In this document: piece after piece, positions 45,101-59,800 of the stretch
Numbering within the stretch: the stretch's first letter is position 1
Layout: every line of letters begins with the position of its first letter
Origin: Mesaphorura yosii
Lineage: Eukaryota > Arthropoda > Collembola > Poduromorpha > Tullbergiidae
Assembly (NCBI GenBank): GCA_009869945.1
Contig: WIXG01000013.1
Span: 1-64,000, forward strand
DNA length: 64,000 nt
Direction of reading: 5' to 3'
The notes under the pieces: generated by a model
Seen by the model: the letters and a program-made list of their open reading frames with translations, nothing else
What the model was told of the DNA's origin: nothing
Database searches by the model: none
Position numbers and translations under genes: made by a program

Positions 45101-47806
45101 GGGGAGGAAGTCCGCAGGTGGATTTTAACGACGTGCCTGTAACTGACTGTCAAAGTTAACGCAAAATGTAAACGCCTCGGCAGACTCGGCACGCAATGCT
45201 TAATTGACACATTTGTAAAGTTAAACGAGCTGATAAGGACACGATCTTTATCGTGTTTAGCATGCTTTCTGCTGCCGAAATTCGTATTTACGACTTTGAG
45301 CTATACTCTGTGCTAGATGGCTCTATGAATATTAATTTGTGCGTGCCTGCATTAATGGCAATTTGGCTTTAGCGACGGTGATGGCTCAACGACTGACGAC
45401 AAGCACGCATTCAAGACACATTCTCGCAAGAAGTCATTAGAATTGTGTGAGTAATGGGAATCCTGCCTCACAAAGAGAATCAGTGTATCAGGTTTCGGAA
45501 CATCAAGACATGCCGGCCATGCGAGCGGCCCGTACGCGTACTCGTGAGCCCATGAATGCCATGAATTTTCATTTAGTGGGCCATGTTTTGCACGAAATAT
45601 GAAACTTGACCAGGTTTTAATATTTAAATTTGAGGACGTGATCTGTGCAAAGCAAATGTAGTCTGAGCCGTGAGTCGGAGAACTTGTTTGTTGTCGCTCC
45701 TCATTATCTTTGCGTGAATTTATGATCACGCCGGCGAAGTTCTGATTATTAACAAGAATGTGCATTTTATTGATTCTTGGATTAGTAATCTTACTCCCAT
45801 GATTAGTCCATTTGCGATAAGTTGAATCCGTAATTATGAATTCGAGATTTGAGATCAAGATCAGTAGTATGTCGACGGTCGATTTGCCATTTGCAGTTGG
45901 GGGCGTGCCTCTCTTATTAACGTGTCACAATCTGGGAGATAACGGCTAGAGATTGGCACCTGAAGCAAGCCCAATCAAGAGGAAAACGTTCTTTGAAACT
46001 ATCAGGGCGGGTGCTATTTCATGAGCAAATTCGATTTGTGTTAATGCTGTCATCCGCGCAGTGTACACACGAACCGAGTCCAAGCCCAAAAGTCTCATAT
46101 CTGGTCTCAACTGCATCACATTTGTATTAACGATTGCAGCTTCAAAGATGGAATTGGAATAAATTGAATTGCCCTTGTTCAGTCAATCATCTCACGACTT
46201 GCCGTTTGCGAGTTGCGACTTACGACTTATGATTATCTCACAATCCTAGTTAAACAAGTTTAAATTTGTTTAAATTAGAGTAATCGTAACTGCGTCCTCG
46301 CGTACTGTGTTGATTGACTTGATTTCTTGATTCACTTGGATTGGAATTCTACAAGCATAACGATAACATAGCAAGTCAACAACTCAGCCGGCTCTAAGGT
46401 GTGGACTATTATCGTCAAAGGTCTGCCGCCAGGCCAGGAGCTTCGGATTTACGATTTTGAGCAAGATAGACAAGATTACGGTCGAGTTATTGTTGACGCC
46501 TTAAAAGTAGACTGAATCGATCACGTACGACGCGTTCACATTGCACATCTTCACTTCACTGCATAGTAAGGAAACACCGAAGATGGAAGCCCAATGAACC
46601 AGACAGACTAATCGTATTCCGCAAATCAGAGCGCAACGTCCTCTTCGACAAGTCAATAACACGCTTAATCCACCATCGAGACGATTGTCAACTTAAATCT
46701 TTGTTTGTCTGGCATTAATTGTGTAACGCAGTTGACTTGTTTGGATTGTTTACAAGTCCCGTTGATGTATTTCAAGCAACAACCATAAAATTGTTGACAA
46801 ATCTTTTCGTACCATTCTGTAGGTTTGTTATCTGTGTTCATTCTGGTCATTGATAACTCATTAATGCTCGTGGCAAGGTTGAGTCTTAGCCGAGTCCTTT
46901 TAAGCAGAGATCCGCATTACAACTTTTACGACTACAAGTGCAAAATTGTTGGCAATTGCGATTGCCAAATTCAAGCCAGGATGAAGACGAACCTCATTTA
47001 AACTGACTTGAAATTTAAATGTGCGTGACTCTGTTGGGACTTGTCTCAGTACTTGGTTTCAAAGTCATGCCTGATGGACTCTCGTCTAAGTGCTGTTGAC
47101 TTGACGTGATACGTGAGTCATCATTGCATATCAATGAGAACGAAATTCTTTATGAGGCCAATAAAAGATGTTTTGATACAAACTGCACGGTATGGCATAA
47201 TCATGGCAGGCATGGCGTGTAAAGAAAAAGTGGAATGGTCAACCAACCTGAGTACGACTGAAAACATGTGTAGTTTTGCAACAATTGCAAAGGACTGCAA
47301 AGACAGCTCTTAAATATAATTTCTCCCTTTGAATTTCTTTGTACGATGATTAAACTAACAGAGCAGCATGAATTAAGCCAGTTAAAGCCCAGACTTAAAC
47401 CTGTTCTTTGTATGATCGTGTAAAGTGTTGCACAATAGCGTCTTAAGTCCTCATACTGTGTTCGTATTATCTTTCTACGTTCATTAACTGCATGCGATGG
47501 TCTCCGCAAGAAAGAAATTTGATGAGGTCTTATCAAATAGTCAGTTTTTCCGATGCAGAGTCACCAGTCTTAAATGCTCATTGGATTCGAGCAGTTAACT
47601 TAAATCTTGTATAATAATCGTCCCCCGTCCGCAGCCATCGTAGAATGACTTAAAAGTGAAGTGAAATCAGAAATTTGAAATTCCAACAGCGCTGCGTCTT
47701 AAATATCCTCAAAAAGTACAAATCCTGAAATTGAAACGATCGTTACCATCACCGCTGTTGTCGTTATTGCGAAAGGAGTGAGACAAAGTGCTAAAATTAA
47801 GCCAAA
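39114..47806. other. gene-poor stretch (about 8.7 kb) upstream of the RhoGAP gene
   Basis: No recognised gene. It is probably the promoter, 5' UTR and first intron region of the RhoGAP gene plus spacer. Weak candidates on the plus strand are an ORF at 40890-41033 with one hydrophobic segment, an exon-like piece after an acceptor at 41187 (FLAFWYILLLLRKH...), and the single-pass membrane ORF at 43781-43949. A-rich, T-rich and TGCAATGCAATG words recur, with no clear tandem array. Confidence 0.45.
43781..43949 (+). CDS. possible terminal exon of a small single-pass membrane protein
   Basis: After a good acceptor (atttttcag) the frame reads DREPRDGHSTYTTG, one clear membrane helix (IVYLVIFFAYMCVLCLRVL), and a polar tail ending DENHRD before TAG at 43947-43949. 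A short upstream ATG frame at 43563 (MNRIGNGLSQNV...) could join it through a donor near 43652, giving about 90 aa. No family recognised, and the upstream join is a guess. Confidence 0.3.
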
Positions 47807-50800
47807 ATGTGTGACAACGGAGACCATCGCTGGGAATCTGTGTCTGACTATGGAGGTACCAATGTGGATATGTTTGTGTCGTACTGTGATAGTGAATTTG
47901 ACGATAATGAGCGCGACGACGACGCAGACGACGAGGATTACGACGATTTTGATGAGACAGCCTTTGAAAAGTAATTTTATGAGCTTCTAATTACACGGTT
48001 AATTTCCTGTTGAAATTATGTACGCTTATACTCATTGACGGTCCCAGACTACGTATGCCTTACGCACTTAATACTCCGAGCATATTACCGTGACGGCATT
48101 CTTTGCGGCAAAGTCATATATAAAATTATAGAATCCAAAAGACATGCATGCCGGGTGCGAATATGTGAAGTGCTTAGTTCAAATACTTTCAAATACAAAT
48201 ACAAGAACGATGCGACATTAATACTCATACATACTTATTTTTGCAGTTATTTTGACATGGCTGGCTCATTGGTGGAAGCGTTGGGAACGACTCCAAGAAT
48301 GGGACGCAGATCCATGGCGTTAGCTGACATTGATCCAAAATACGTTTCACAGGTAAGTGTAGTAAAATATGAAACCTCGAGTTCGGGACTTCACATGCTT
48401 TATCCACTTCCTGTTGGAACGAGCTTGAATCTAGCCTGCGCTATCGGTGCAATGTTTGCATTCGAATAAAATCAGAATATCTCAGACGAGAAGGATCAGA
48501 GAATTGCAAATTATTGCTCCAAAATACTGATTTTGAATGATGTATCTAAAGAAAGATGCATAGCTGATTTTCTTGTGAGAGGACAGAAACCCGTTATCAA
48601 TATTAACATTTGTTGTATGAGCAATTTAATAGTGGGGGATTATGTAGAGCGCAAATAAATAATGCATAAAGAAGCGATGATCCAATTAACAGCAAAGCCT
48701 ATCACATTTGTAAGAATAAGAATGATAAGAATGAGTGCGAAATGTGTCATTCTCGTCCTGTCGCGTCCAATTGGGTCATTTCAGTATTCTTTCGTTTTCT
48801 TTCTGCGCTAATCGTGAGGAAGAGTTCTCGTTCTCAGTCAGTAAAGGACAGGATAATCTTCGAAAGGCCAGTTGCCAGTAATGCAATCCGGTATGATTTT
48901 TCGCAGAGTGGAATATGGGAAGCTTCTGAAGTGGAGACGTCACGTGGAAGTATTCGCATTCAGCACTTGACTGCCGTCGCATCGGCCGGACCACGGCCTC
49001 TCAGCTGCTCAAATGCCATCGGCCCCATTGCCGGACCCTCTCGTGGGTCACGATTTCCTAAACTGGAAGAATGCGCTCATTTCCATTATGACATTTTGGA
49101 ACTGCCGTTGCTAAAGGTAACCTTTGCGCTGCACGAGTAACTTTCCGACTTCTTCCGGTTTGGGGCGTGATAGTGGTAACAGCAAAGAGTTTTCAGTTTC
49201 GAAGGTGAATCACCTTCGAACGTGAAACCTCTTTGGGTAAAAGTATTATAAACTATGCAAAATTCATTGCGTGAGCACATTTTTCACAGTTAACCATACC
49301 GGCCTCGTAATTGCAGTTTTGCAAAATTCGTGTTTGAATTGAATTGGATTTCACGCCGCAGCAGAGCAGTACCATTTTTTGCCCATTGTTCACGTCCTCT
49401 CGCGCCAACTTGCATCGATATCTCATCAATCAAGTTTCATGTGTCTTTAATTACTACCACCCCAACCGGCAACCACACAGATGTTCAGCCGAAAGTTTTG
49501 CTCTGATTTCTACCTTATAATTTGTATCGCGCCCTGCGCCTTAATTGCCTCAAAGAAATCTGCAAAACTCGAACTTGAATGGTTGAATGATGAAAAACCA
49601 AAGAAAGCACTGCATGCTCTAATCAAAGCTACAATGTACCTGGCGGGTTGGTTGTCATCATTTACATTAACATGCTACGCTGCTCAAAAGTTGATGTATA
49701 CCCCAGCACCACGAGAGAGATCATTCGCCAATCTCAAGTACATTTCTTTAATTTCTTCGTGCTTTTCCTTTTCACTAAAAACCATGTAATGTAAGCCACA
49801 AGTGCAATAACGCAGGCACCTACTTAATTATTCCTGAAGCTGTAAAAATTTTCATTTTGTCTCGAGGCAATCTTGAGTTGGCTGTGAGGGTGTGGTGTGA
49901 TCAGATGTGCACACTTCGTTCATCATTCCGCCACGGCGCCACAGATACGCATCAGTGAAACGAGAAGATAAAGCATCTTGCAACGCGAACGGCAAATTAA
50001 CGCCAATTCGTTTTCGTATCGCAATAACACAGTGACAGAAATAGTCGTGTCAAGAATCGAGATTCACGCCCAGACAATAGTACAGTTATTTCTCGTATTG
50101 TGCTGATCCTCGCCTTTCCTTAAATAACAAGTGGTAGAATTTTGCAGAATTGTATTTTGGGTGATAGCGCGCAAAGTCGTGGTCATGTTTACCACCTCTC
50201 GCTTCGCTCGCAATTTGTCTCATTATTACGTTATTTATGCACCTTATGATTTGCGACTTCGAAATAGCGAGCTCTTCTGAATTGTCGCGATTATGAAATT
50301 GACGATAAGTGGTAGCTCCATCTTGGCAACTTCACGACGACGCGAAAATACTCAAACCAAAATGGAGAGGCGTGCAGCGAGTAAGTGCAGATTTTGACAA
50401 AGGCCTTGCACTGACAATTGCACATGTTGATGATAAATGGGTGAGTCAGCAGCTAAAAATATTAGTCAACAATAATGATCGGGCAGGATTTGTAATACGG
50501 TTGTCTATGCCGTGCCCTGCCATGGCGTATTACAATTGTTGCATCGTTGGCTTGAGTCTCTCAAGAAGATTTCGTAGCATTTTGTATCTTGTGGCATTCA
50601 TTCCGAATACTATCGCTCTAGCCTTCAATTCAGTCAGTGTCTGGCGGCTGGTGAGTAATTGCTGTTGCCAGTATAATAAAGTGTAAAATTTGAACTCGCA
50701 CTTCACTACGAAACCCGAAAGATCAATTTCACTCTGAGCGATCACTGTGTTGTTGTCTGTGTCTGTTTCGAGCTTCATAAAAGGTACTACGCTTTCGCGA

Positions 50801-53800
50801 GGCAAACAAGCTACAAATATCCTGTCTCATTTAATTCACTTACAAGAATTCGCAACATCGCAACTCAATTTGCATTCTTGGATTAGCATTAAACTCAACC
50901 AGGTAATAAGCAAAGCTGGGCAGATGCGAAAGATGCGGCCTGCGTTGTTGATAAAAATCTTGTCAACTCAAAATTAATTGCTTACGGCAAGAGGCTGCTT
51001 TTGTATGCCCATATTCAGTCAAGGAAATCCAATTAGGTTGCAGCCCAGCATTTCTGCAACTTGTAATTAATATCTCTTCGCTTCCATGTATTGCATCCTC
51101 CCGTCAGCTGAGCGTCGAGGCGCTCTTTATCATTCGCAAATCGCCTTGAACTACGCATGCATCGTTAATGTTTAAAATTAAAGTTCCCGAAGGGGCGTAA
51201 ATTAAATTACAGTGTGCGCGTGCCGCTTTGTTTGTTTACGATTCAGTCTAAAAGGAAAAGCTTCGTCCTCATCCTCATTAATTAGCCTGCAAGTAATGAA
51301 TCTATTATCTATTAATATTGATGACGTTCGCTGCTTGCAAGAAGTGCGTGAAGTTTACATCTTGTAAAATCCAATATCGCACAGCATGTTAATGTTAATA
51401 TTTCCCTTTCTTATTTTCTTCACAGATTCGACTTCGTGATGAGCCCAACAAGTACAACAGCAGCCCAGGCACTTCCTCAACCTCAGCCCCAGGTGTTGCA
51501 CCAGCAGAAGAAATCTATCCTGGCAATTTCTCAATTGAGGTAAGTGTGTGAGAAATCAATGAACAAACTCGCTGCATGGCACGGCACAGCGCAGCACATA
51601 TCGCGCGGTAATTTAAGCAGATATCAGCTGTAGCCACTCCGCATGAGAAGCCAAGTTAGTTAGGAGATGAAAAGTCGAACATGAATGGGCGGTTCTGAAA
51701 CAATAAAATAATTTCTCAGATAAAGCCTCGATTATGAGCATAGTAAACGAAATTGTCAAGCCAAACCTGCAATCTGCGAAGTCTTAATAAGCCCTTTAAG
51801 CACCAGAGTTGAACTTGAAATTTAGAATCATCATCGAAAAGTTGTTATTGTTACTGTTTGGTTGGTGAGTGAGTTGTACTTGTGGATTATTAGCATAAAA
51901 ACTCGTTCCTTTTCTCTTACTCCATGCGAAATGTGTTTCAAACTCTACTTGCCTCGGCCGCTAAAATGATGTGGTTTCAGTCTGTCGCGTCAAAGCACAC
52001 AGTCGCAACTAGCAAATCTCGTAAAGCGATAAACGAGATGAGACACACAGCTTCAAGGCAGAAATGACTTTAACCCAGTTGAGATTTTTTAACGATGCTG
52101 AAAGTGAGAGACAGACTGTAATGCTATCATTTTAATCTCACCAATAAATTAATACCAATATTATTGATTTTATTGGGATCTTGGATTGAGTATCCACGAT
52201 CATTATAATTAAGCGATTAGGGCCAAGGACCAAGTGCTTTGTTTTGGCAAGATATAAGACTTCCTGTAAGCAAACTGACAGAATCATAGGGCGGAGAAAG
52301 ATGAGTAATAGAAGAGCAGAGTGTAGAGAGGACAAATAATCTATACCCATCAAACGCAAACTTCTTACCAAATAAAGGGAAAGGGAATCGTAAATTATTG
52401 AGATGATTCATCAACTCCAGCAGCAGTGCTGTGCGGAGTTTTTTGCTCCACCGGCACTTTGAGACCGCTGATGCTCTGGTTGCAAGTTTAGTTATGCGGA
52501 CTGCGTCTGATGAGTCAGTCACTTTTCCCATGAATTTGACATTTTGACTAAAACAGGAGAAACTGAATATCTGCACTGCCATGTAAGATGATATCTCCGG
52601 TCTGCCGTCTGCACTTGCACCGCTTTCCCTTCCCAATGATAAAATTTGAGGTTTAGCAGACACACAGTCTGTCATTGCCACTGAACATAAAGAGCGAGAG
52701 TACGTGGTTGGTGTCCCTGCATTGATCTTGAAAGTGTTATCTTACTGCATTGCATTGATTTCGGCTGCAAATTCATTCCTCTGATTCAGATATTAATTGG
52801 CTTGTAGCGGAAGTCCGCCCAGAAAGAAGGTCAGCGTTGCATTATTTATAAAGTTATCTGGGAAAGGTGTGAACTATTCTTGGACTAAATTGTCTTGAGG
52901 ACTCGTGGCTAGAATATATAATAAATTGCAGTCAACGGGGATAAATTGTCGTCAGTAACTGGCCCTGATTGTGCGCGTGCAGTGTAATTGAGTGAATTGA
53001 GTTGGTAATGACGTCCTTCGGTCATAAAAGACGAAAAATAGGGTGTCATAAACTTTATTAATATCATTCGATTGTCATTGTGAAATCTTGCAACAAATGA
53101 CCAGGCAAAGGCACAGTCAGGATTCATGTTGAATTATTGCATGTCCAGAGTCTCTACTTACGAGTAAACAAATTGAAAGAGGAACTGTTCTGAAGGTTAA
53201 CACATCGCAGAACGCAGAACAGAGGTTTACCAGCAGATTCTTTTTATGGTAGTTTGAAAATCAATTACACGAGCTCTCCTTTGTTTCAATCTCATTTGGA
53301 ATGGACGGCACAAAAAGCAATGACCATTTTTACAGAACTACGTCTCATCCTGTATTGTGGTTTTGTCTTTCATTAGGTACTGAGTGGCAGTCAGTGTTGG
53401 ATAATTCGTCGAACATACGCAAATTTCAAGAAATTGGACGAACAGCTGCATCGTTGTGTTTGGGATCGCAGCTTCTCTCAGCTTCAGAGAGTCACTGGCC
53501 GATTTCAAGTCGCAGCCACCGACAGGAGCTCACCCCGGCGCGAGAAATCACCGACTCCCGAGGATGAACAGGTGGGTGCAACACGAACATTACGAGTTTC
53601 TCATGGTTCTTGCTCTCTGATAAAAATAAGACGTGCTTATATCATAATAAATATCATTACGGCTCTCGTCCTGTGCTCGCTGTGCGCCACCGCAAGTACG
53701 TTCTTTTCAATTTCTCGTGGAATTTTCGGCTATTATTGGTCGTTGGTCGTCCTCAGTGTACGAGCCGTTCTCTACTCTAGTGTGGTTCTTTTTGCACGAA

Positions 53801-56800
53801 TGAATTCAATTTCAAGAAATGTCATTTGTGCTCTTTCTCGTGAAACATAACGAGTACTTTGTTCCCTGTCATGATCACAGTTTTTATTTCTGCTGTCTTG
53901 CCATGAAATCGTGAATCTTGCAACTGTGACTTTAGACGTCCATGCTGTAGTCATTTATGTAAACGAAGGAACTTGTGTGATTTTCCATGCGTAAAATGAT
54001 TTCGTATTTTTGAGTAGGAACTGCGCAGAGCACTCAATTCCAGGCTCAAAGTTAGTCGATTCTTCTGCCAGAAGCCGCTTAGAAAGCGGCGCGCTACTTG
54101 ATGAGCTATGGCGTCTAGACTAAATATGAGCTAAAGAATGTTCATTGTTGTCTCAATTCGTGTTGATTCAAAGAATCCAATAAGCAATCCAATCAGCTTT
54201 TGATTAATTGATTCACAGGTCGCCCTCCAGAGGCAATTCATTGACCAATACTTGAACCGGCTCAGCCAGCTCCCAACTAATCAAATCACCTGTGGAACAG
54301 TCTTGAGTTGGTTGGAGGTAAGATCCCTTATCTGAATGAAACAAGTGTTTCCAGGGAATTGTTTCAAGATAATTTGTTCCAAGAGCTTATGCTGCTATTT
54401 AATGACAGTGCGGTGTACTTTCTGGAGTTGCTCTTATACGTTGATGCCATCGAACTTAAAATGTTGATAACTTTTCTAGTTGTAATTATGCTAACGTCAT
54501 TCCGATTTATGAGCAGTTCGCGTGAGTGCTTTCAATCTTCAAGAAATCTTCATGTCCTGGAAGCATTCAGTATTCTATTCTCATTCTAGGTGACTGTATA
54601 CGTTACGCACTCCTCGCTGTGCATCTTTGCACATAGCTATTAACGTTTAGATAAGAGAAGTTATTGAAAAAGCTTTCACGAGATTAGCAGCAGTGCGAGC
54701 ATGAAATGTTTGTGTTAGAACAGTCAGAGTCTTCGATTTTTGACCATCCCTTTTGCAATGAAGTACGAGACAGAGCGCACACGCGCAGCCTGAAATACAG
54801 TTGAGGTAAACATTAACGAATGAATCATCTGTTTAGATCGACAATCGTGGCCGGCACATTGTTTCGTCGGATGATAATGCCATCAACACACCGGCTGTGG
54901 CAGCTGCATGTGCAATACGGCAGTACGTAGCAAAAGCTTCTGACGAACTTTCTTTCGAGGTAAGTCACGTTCTAATTACAAAAGCAAGATTCGAGATTCA
55001 AGGTTGCTGGAATTTTAATGACCATCTTTGTATTCCAGATTGGGGACATGATCAGTGTGATTGACATGCCTCCTCCTGAGGAAAGCAGCTGGTGGAGAGG
55101 AAAACGAAGATTTACGGTTGGATTCTTCCCACGTGACTGTGTCCAGGTATGAGAAGGATTTTGGAATCAACTACAAGTAGCTAGTGATATCATGAAGTTG
55201 ATTAAATGTTAGGTCATTGGAGAGAAAGTTCCGTCAGGACTTCCAAGCATGCCTTCATCAAGGAAGCAACAACGACTTTCCGCCGTATCCTCATTGTCAT
55301 CATCTTCAAGCTCATCTCCCACTCCAGAGAAGCCAGTGCTTCAGAAACATGGGAAATTAATAGCATTCTTCAGGCAAGTTGAATCACATCACTTCCTGCA
55401 ATAATTTGTGCTCTGCCACGATTTTTAACGTGCCAACCGTTAACAATTTACAGAAGTTTCATCTTGAACCGCCCTTCACGACGAACCCTGAAGCAAACTG
55501 GCATTCTGCGCGAGCGGGTGTTTGGGTGTGATCTTGCTGAACATTTGCTAAATACTGGAACCGAAGGTAATTGATAATATATCAAGGATTTTCGACAAAG
55601 AGGGAGTTCTTTATCAAGGATTTTGTGTGATCAGTTCCCGATGTACTCCAATGCTGTGCTGAGTTTATTGAGCTGGAGGGTATCGTTGATGGAATTTATC
55701 GGGTGTCTGGCATTACTTCTAATATCCAGAAGCTGAGGTAACATTGCCATCCAACGTGCATTACATTCCGTTGATTCAATGGCAATAGTTAGCAATTTGT
55801 TTGCCATTTAGAAACGCTTTCGACGAAGGAACAACCCCGAACTTGGCTGAAGACGAAGCAATTAAGCAGGACATTCATTCAGTTTCTTCTCTCTTGAAAA
55901 TGTATTTCCGCGAGCTACCAAATCCGCTGTGTACGTATCAGCTTTATGACAAATTCAGAGAGGCCATTGAAGCAGGCGATGAAGATCGTCTCTGCAGAAT
56001 GCGTGAAGTGGCCCAGGAATTGCCTCCTCCACATTACAGGTTTGTATTTAGCATATCACATCCAATAATTCTGTATTATAATTATGTTCTAATTTCATCT
56101 GCAGAACACTGGAATATCTACTGAAGCATTTAGCAAAAGTGGCAGAGCACAGTAACGAAACTGGAATGACCACCAGGAACATGGCCATAGTTTGGGCTCC
56201 CAATCTGATTCGGTAAGGAACATTGAAACCATCACTGACAGTTCTAATATATCTCACTGAGTAAATTATTTTACAAACTATTTTATTCCAGGTGCAAAGA
56301 CCTCGAAGCTGGTGGTGTCACTGCTTTGAAGGTAAGTCGCCTAATCTTGTAACGGTTTTTCGCCTGTATGACTTTCGCATTGATAATATTGAATTGCTTC
56401 TTATTGAATAAATATGTATTAATAAAGGGAATTGGCGTTCAAGCGATAGTCACGGAATATTTGGTGCGGCACGCTGATCTCATTTTCAATGACAAACTTT
56501 CCGAGCAATTAACTTCATCGAATACTGCCCTCAAGTCATTACCACTTTCTCCTCCCATAAAGTATTTATCACTTGATGGGGAGCGTGACCTCACAGACGA
56601 TGATCGAAAATATATTGAAGTGGGTGGAGGGCCATCATCTCTTCCTGGAAAGTACCACACAGTCATAGATCTACCTGGGAGAAGGTCCAACTTGAAAAGT
56701 AAGCGTTCGGCGGTTGGCTGGAGGACATTCTTCTCGAGGAACAGGAGCTTCTCGAAACCACGTCGCAAGCAAGATATCGTTGTGGTAAGTTCGTTACACT

Positions 56801-59800
56801 TCGACGTTCCATTCGCCATTCAACTGGTGCTGAACTTTGAGATTTAAACTGTGGTTGTCTGCCTTTCAGGGTCCTCCAACAAATGTTCAGCACCTGCAAT
56901 CACACTATCCGGGACGAATGCCTTTGCGACCTGTGAAAAGCGTAGAATCTCTAGTCTCAAGTCCTCTCTACCAGGCAAACATGGGAAATAACGGAACTGT
57001 TTTGAAGGATGACTTGTTAGAAATTGATGAGACGGCAGCTGAAGTCGAACATCGTCCAAATTCTGGCAATTCAACCTCAATTGATGATCCGGACGAAGCA
57101 AATGATTCCGTCGGCGAACTATCTGAGGACAAGCTCCAAAATCCAAAGACGCATAATCGGTAAGATCAATTGTGTTTCAAGTTATCATAAATAAATTTGA
57201 ACCAACAATGGGTACTTTTGTCTACAGCTCTATCTCGCATGACTCTTACTTCGAATTTGGAGAATTTTTGAAGAAACGTACACCGTACATCGACGAAACA
57301 TTGGAGGAGGAAGAAGATGATTCAGAATCAAAACTGTCTGTCGACACAAGCAATGATGCTAGCAATGCGACCAGCCCGACAAAGGGAATTTGCTCCGAGC
57401 TATCTTCTGGTGCAATGGGAGACACAGAATCCGCGTCGTCGTCAAGATTCAACCGAATACGTAACTGCAATGAGAGTTCGAGTACATTACCTACTGCTAG
57501 CGCTTCGTCCTTGGCGCAGCCAATGATTGACAGCTTTACGAGCACAAGCATGGTCTCGTCCTCCAGTGACGACTTTCAGCATTGTGCGACAGATGAAACG
57601 ACGCTAGCGAAGTCTCCGTTGCTAAAGCCAAAACCACGATACAGTATTCTTCGAAATGCGAAAGGCACAGGCGGTGGTGATACAGATTCATCCCGAAGCA
57701 AATTATTAGAGACGACCGAAACGTCGTCTCAATGCTCGGGAAGCGAGGCCTCCGGTTCTGAAATTCATCGAAGCTATGAGCATGCGCTGAATACTTGCCA
57801 CATTGCGAAAGATTTCTCTCTGCCACTGGATCGCGAAAAGTCCGAACCACCAAGCTGTGATACTAACGTTTATGAAATTGACCGCAATTCAAGCATAGAC
57901 AACAGCTCCACGGATACGACGCCTGGAGCCGAAGCTTTCAAGACAAGTATTCTGTATTCTCCATTAGTCAATGCATCATCACCCGGTTACGACAAATGCA
58001 GTGCTAAAGCTAAGCATGAAAGTAGTTTGCCAACAACGGGAATGTTTGTGTGTCCACTCTTCGAAGGCGTTTCGAAGTCCGAAAACAAAAACGCCGAATC
58101 GGCTTCTGTGAATGAAAGTTCCAAGCAGATCAGCGCAACTCCTGAACAAAAGAAGTCGTTCAAGACGCAAATTCGGCAGTACGAGAACATAGAAATACTG
58201 GTACCATCGACAGAAGAAGACTGCTTTGTTACAAATGAAGAGACTCCGGACGTTCTTTGGGATCAAGGACGATTTTATCAAAATCTTGGCCAACGTGCTA
58301 CTACGGAGCCTCTAGATGAAATGTATCTTCGGCAGGAGGTGCAAGTAATTCACGTCGATGGGAACGCAGTTAATGTGCAGGAAGCCGAAGACTTGGATCA
58401 GCACTACGAAAATGTCGCAAGACATGCAATGTCGCCAGAATTTGAGGACGAATTGTACGAGGCAAATATTTACGAGGACATTGAGGATGACGATGACGCT
58501 GCCGTGTCGGCACACAACTCGAAGCAAGATCGTCCTCCCAGCCTGCCAACTCGAAATGCTCCTTCTCCAGGTCCGGCCGATGGTCGTATGTCGAATACAT
58601 CCGACTTGGAAGCTTATGAAAGCGTACAATTCGGGGCGAGCGGGGCACAAGAAGAACAAGACAACGAGGTTGATTGTTATGCAGAAGTTGGTTTGCTAAA
58701 GCCAAAACTTGCACAGAGCCCCCAGTCGGAAGAACCATCCACATGCCAGACGGAAGATGTTATTACCTACTTGGAGATGAGCAAGAATAACAACACAGCA
58801 GCAAACACCGACAGCTTAAACGAACGGTCGGATACACGGAATGATTCAACATCCAATGCATTGACTCCGTCATCGGATGCGGAAGAAGAAATTCGCCATA
58901 TCGATAGTCCTCTTATTGTTGGGAATCCTTTATATGGAGTGGAATATCGAGAGAAAACCAGCCAGCAACTGCCACAATCAAAATTGGTGAATGAAAAATT
59001 GGTTGGACGCTCCAACAGTGTCCCGTTGACAGATAATCTTAACAATATTGTACGGGCGGATGAACCGTACAAGGAGCACAGCCTCCCGTCCACCATCCCT
59101 GAACACAACATCAATGAAACCAGACAAACTGTGAGCGACTCCAAAGATTTGAACATTGTTGACGCTGAAATGCTACTTCTGTGGAAGCGTTTGTCTGAAC
59201 CATCGTTGTCTCAAGTTAAGAAAGACGAAAAGGCAGCGGCTTTAGACGCCTGGAAGTTAGCTGATGCTAAACGACTTGCAAACAGGAAGCAAAGCGTCAG
59301 AGAGCTGCTTACGAAATTTGAGCAGAAGGATTCTCTGTCACCATCTCCTTCTCCAACGAATAACGTAAACTGGAAGAATTCCAGGAACAGTCCCGGGCTA
59401 CCACGACCAGAGAAGCAAAATAATAACTTCAGACAGCAAAATACGCCAAGATTCCAGCATCACAGATATTCCATTGGTGATATTTTGATGTCCCAGTCCC
59501 TGACATCTACTGGTTCGCCAAGTCAAAGCGGAAGCTATTCACTAATGTCTCGATCCGACACATATCCGGAGTTGAGAACGGACTCCGCGAAAGAAAACGA
59601 AGTTGCGAACGCCGGTGCTAGTCAAGATGAAGGAAGTCAATCCGCGTTAGGTAATTTAAATCCTCTATTTGCTCTTAAAAACTGTCAAATACTTGAAATT
59701 ATATTAAGTTCTTCGTTTGTTGTGTAGTTCCAGAGAAAGTGCAATCCGCGCTTCGCGTTGCAATGAGTTCTGTTGACATGAATGATCCAACCACCCGAGA

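Noticed and set aside
54045..54118. Functional tRNA-Arg(TCT)
   Set aside because: The acceptor stem and T-arm do not pair; only the anticodon arm is intact.
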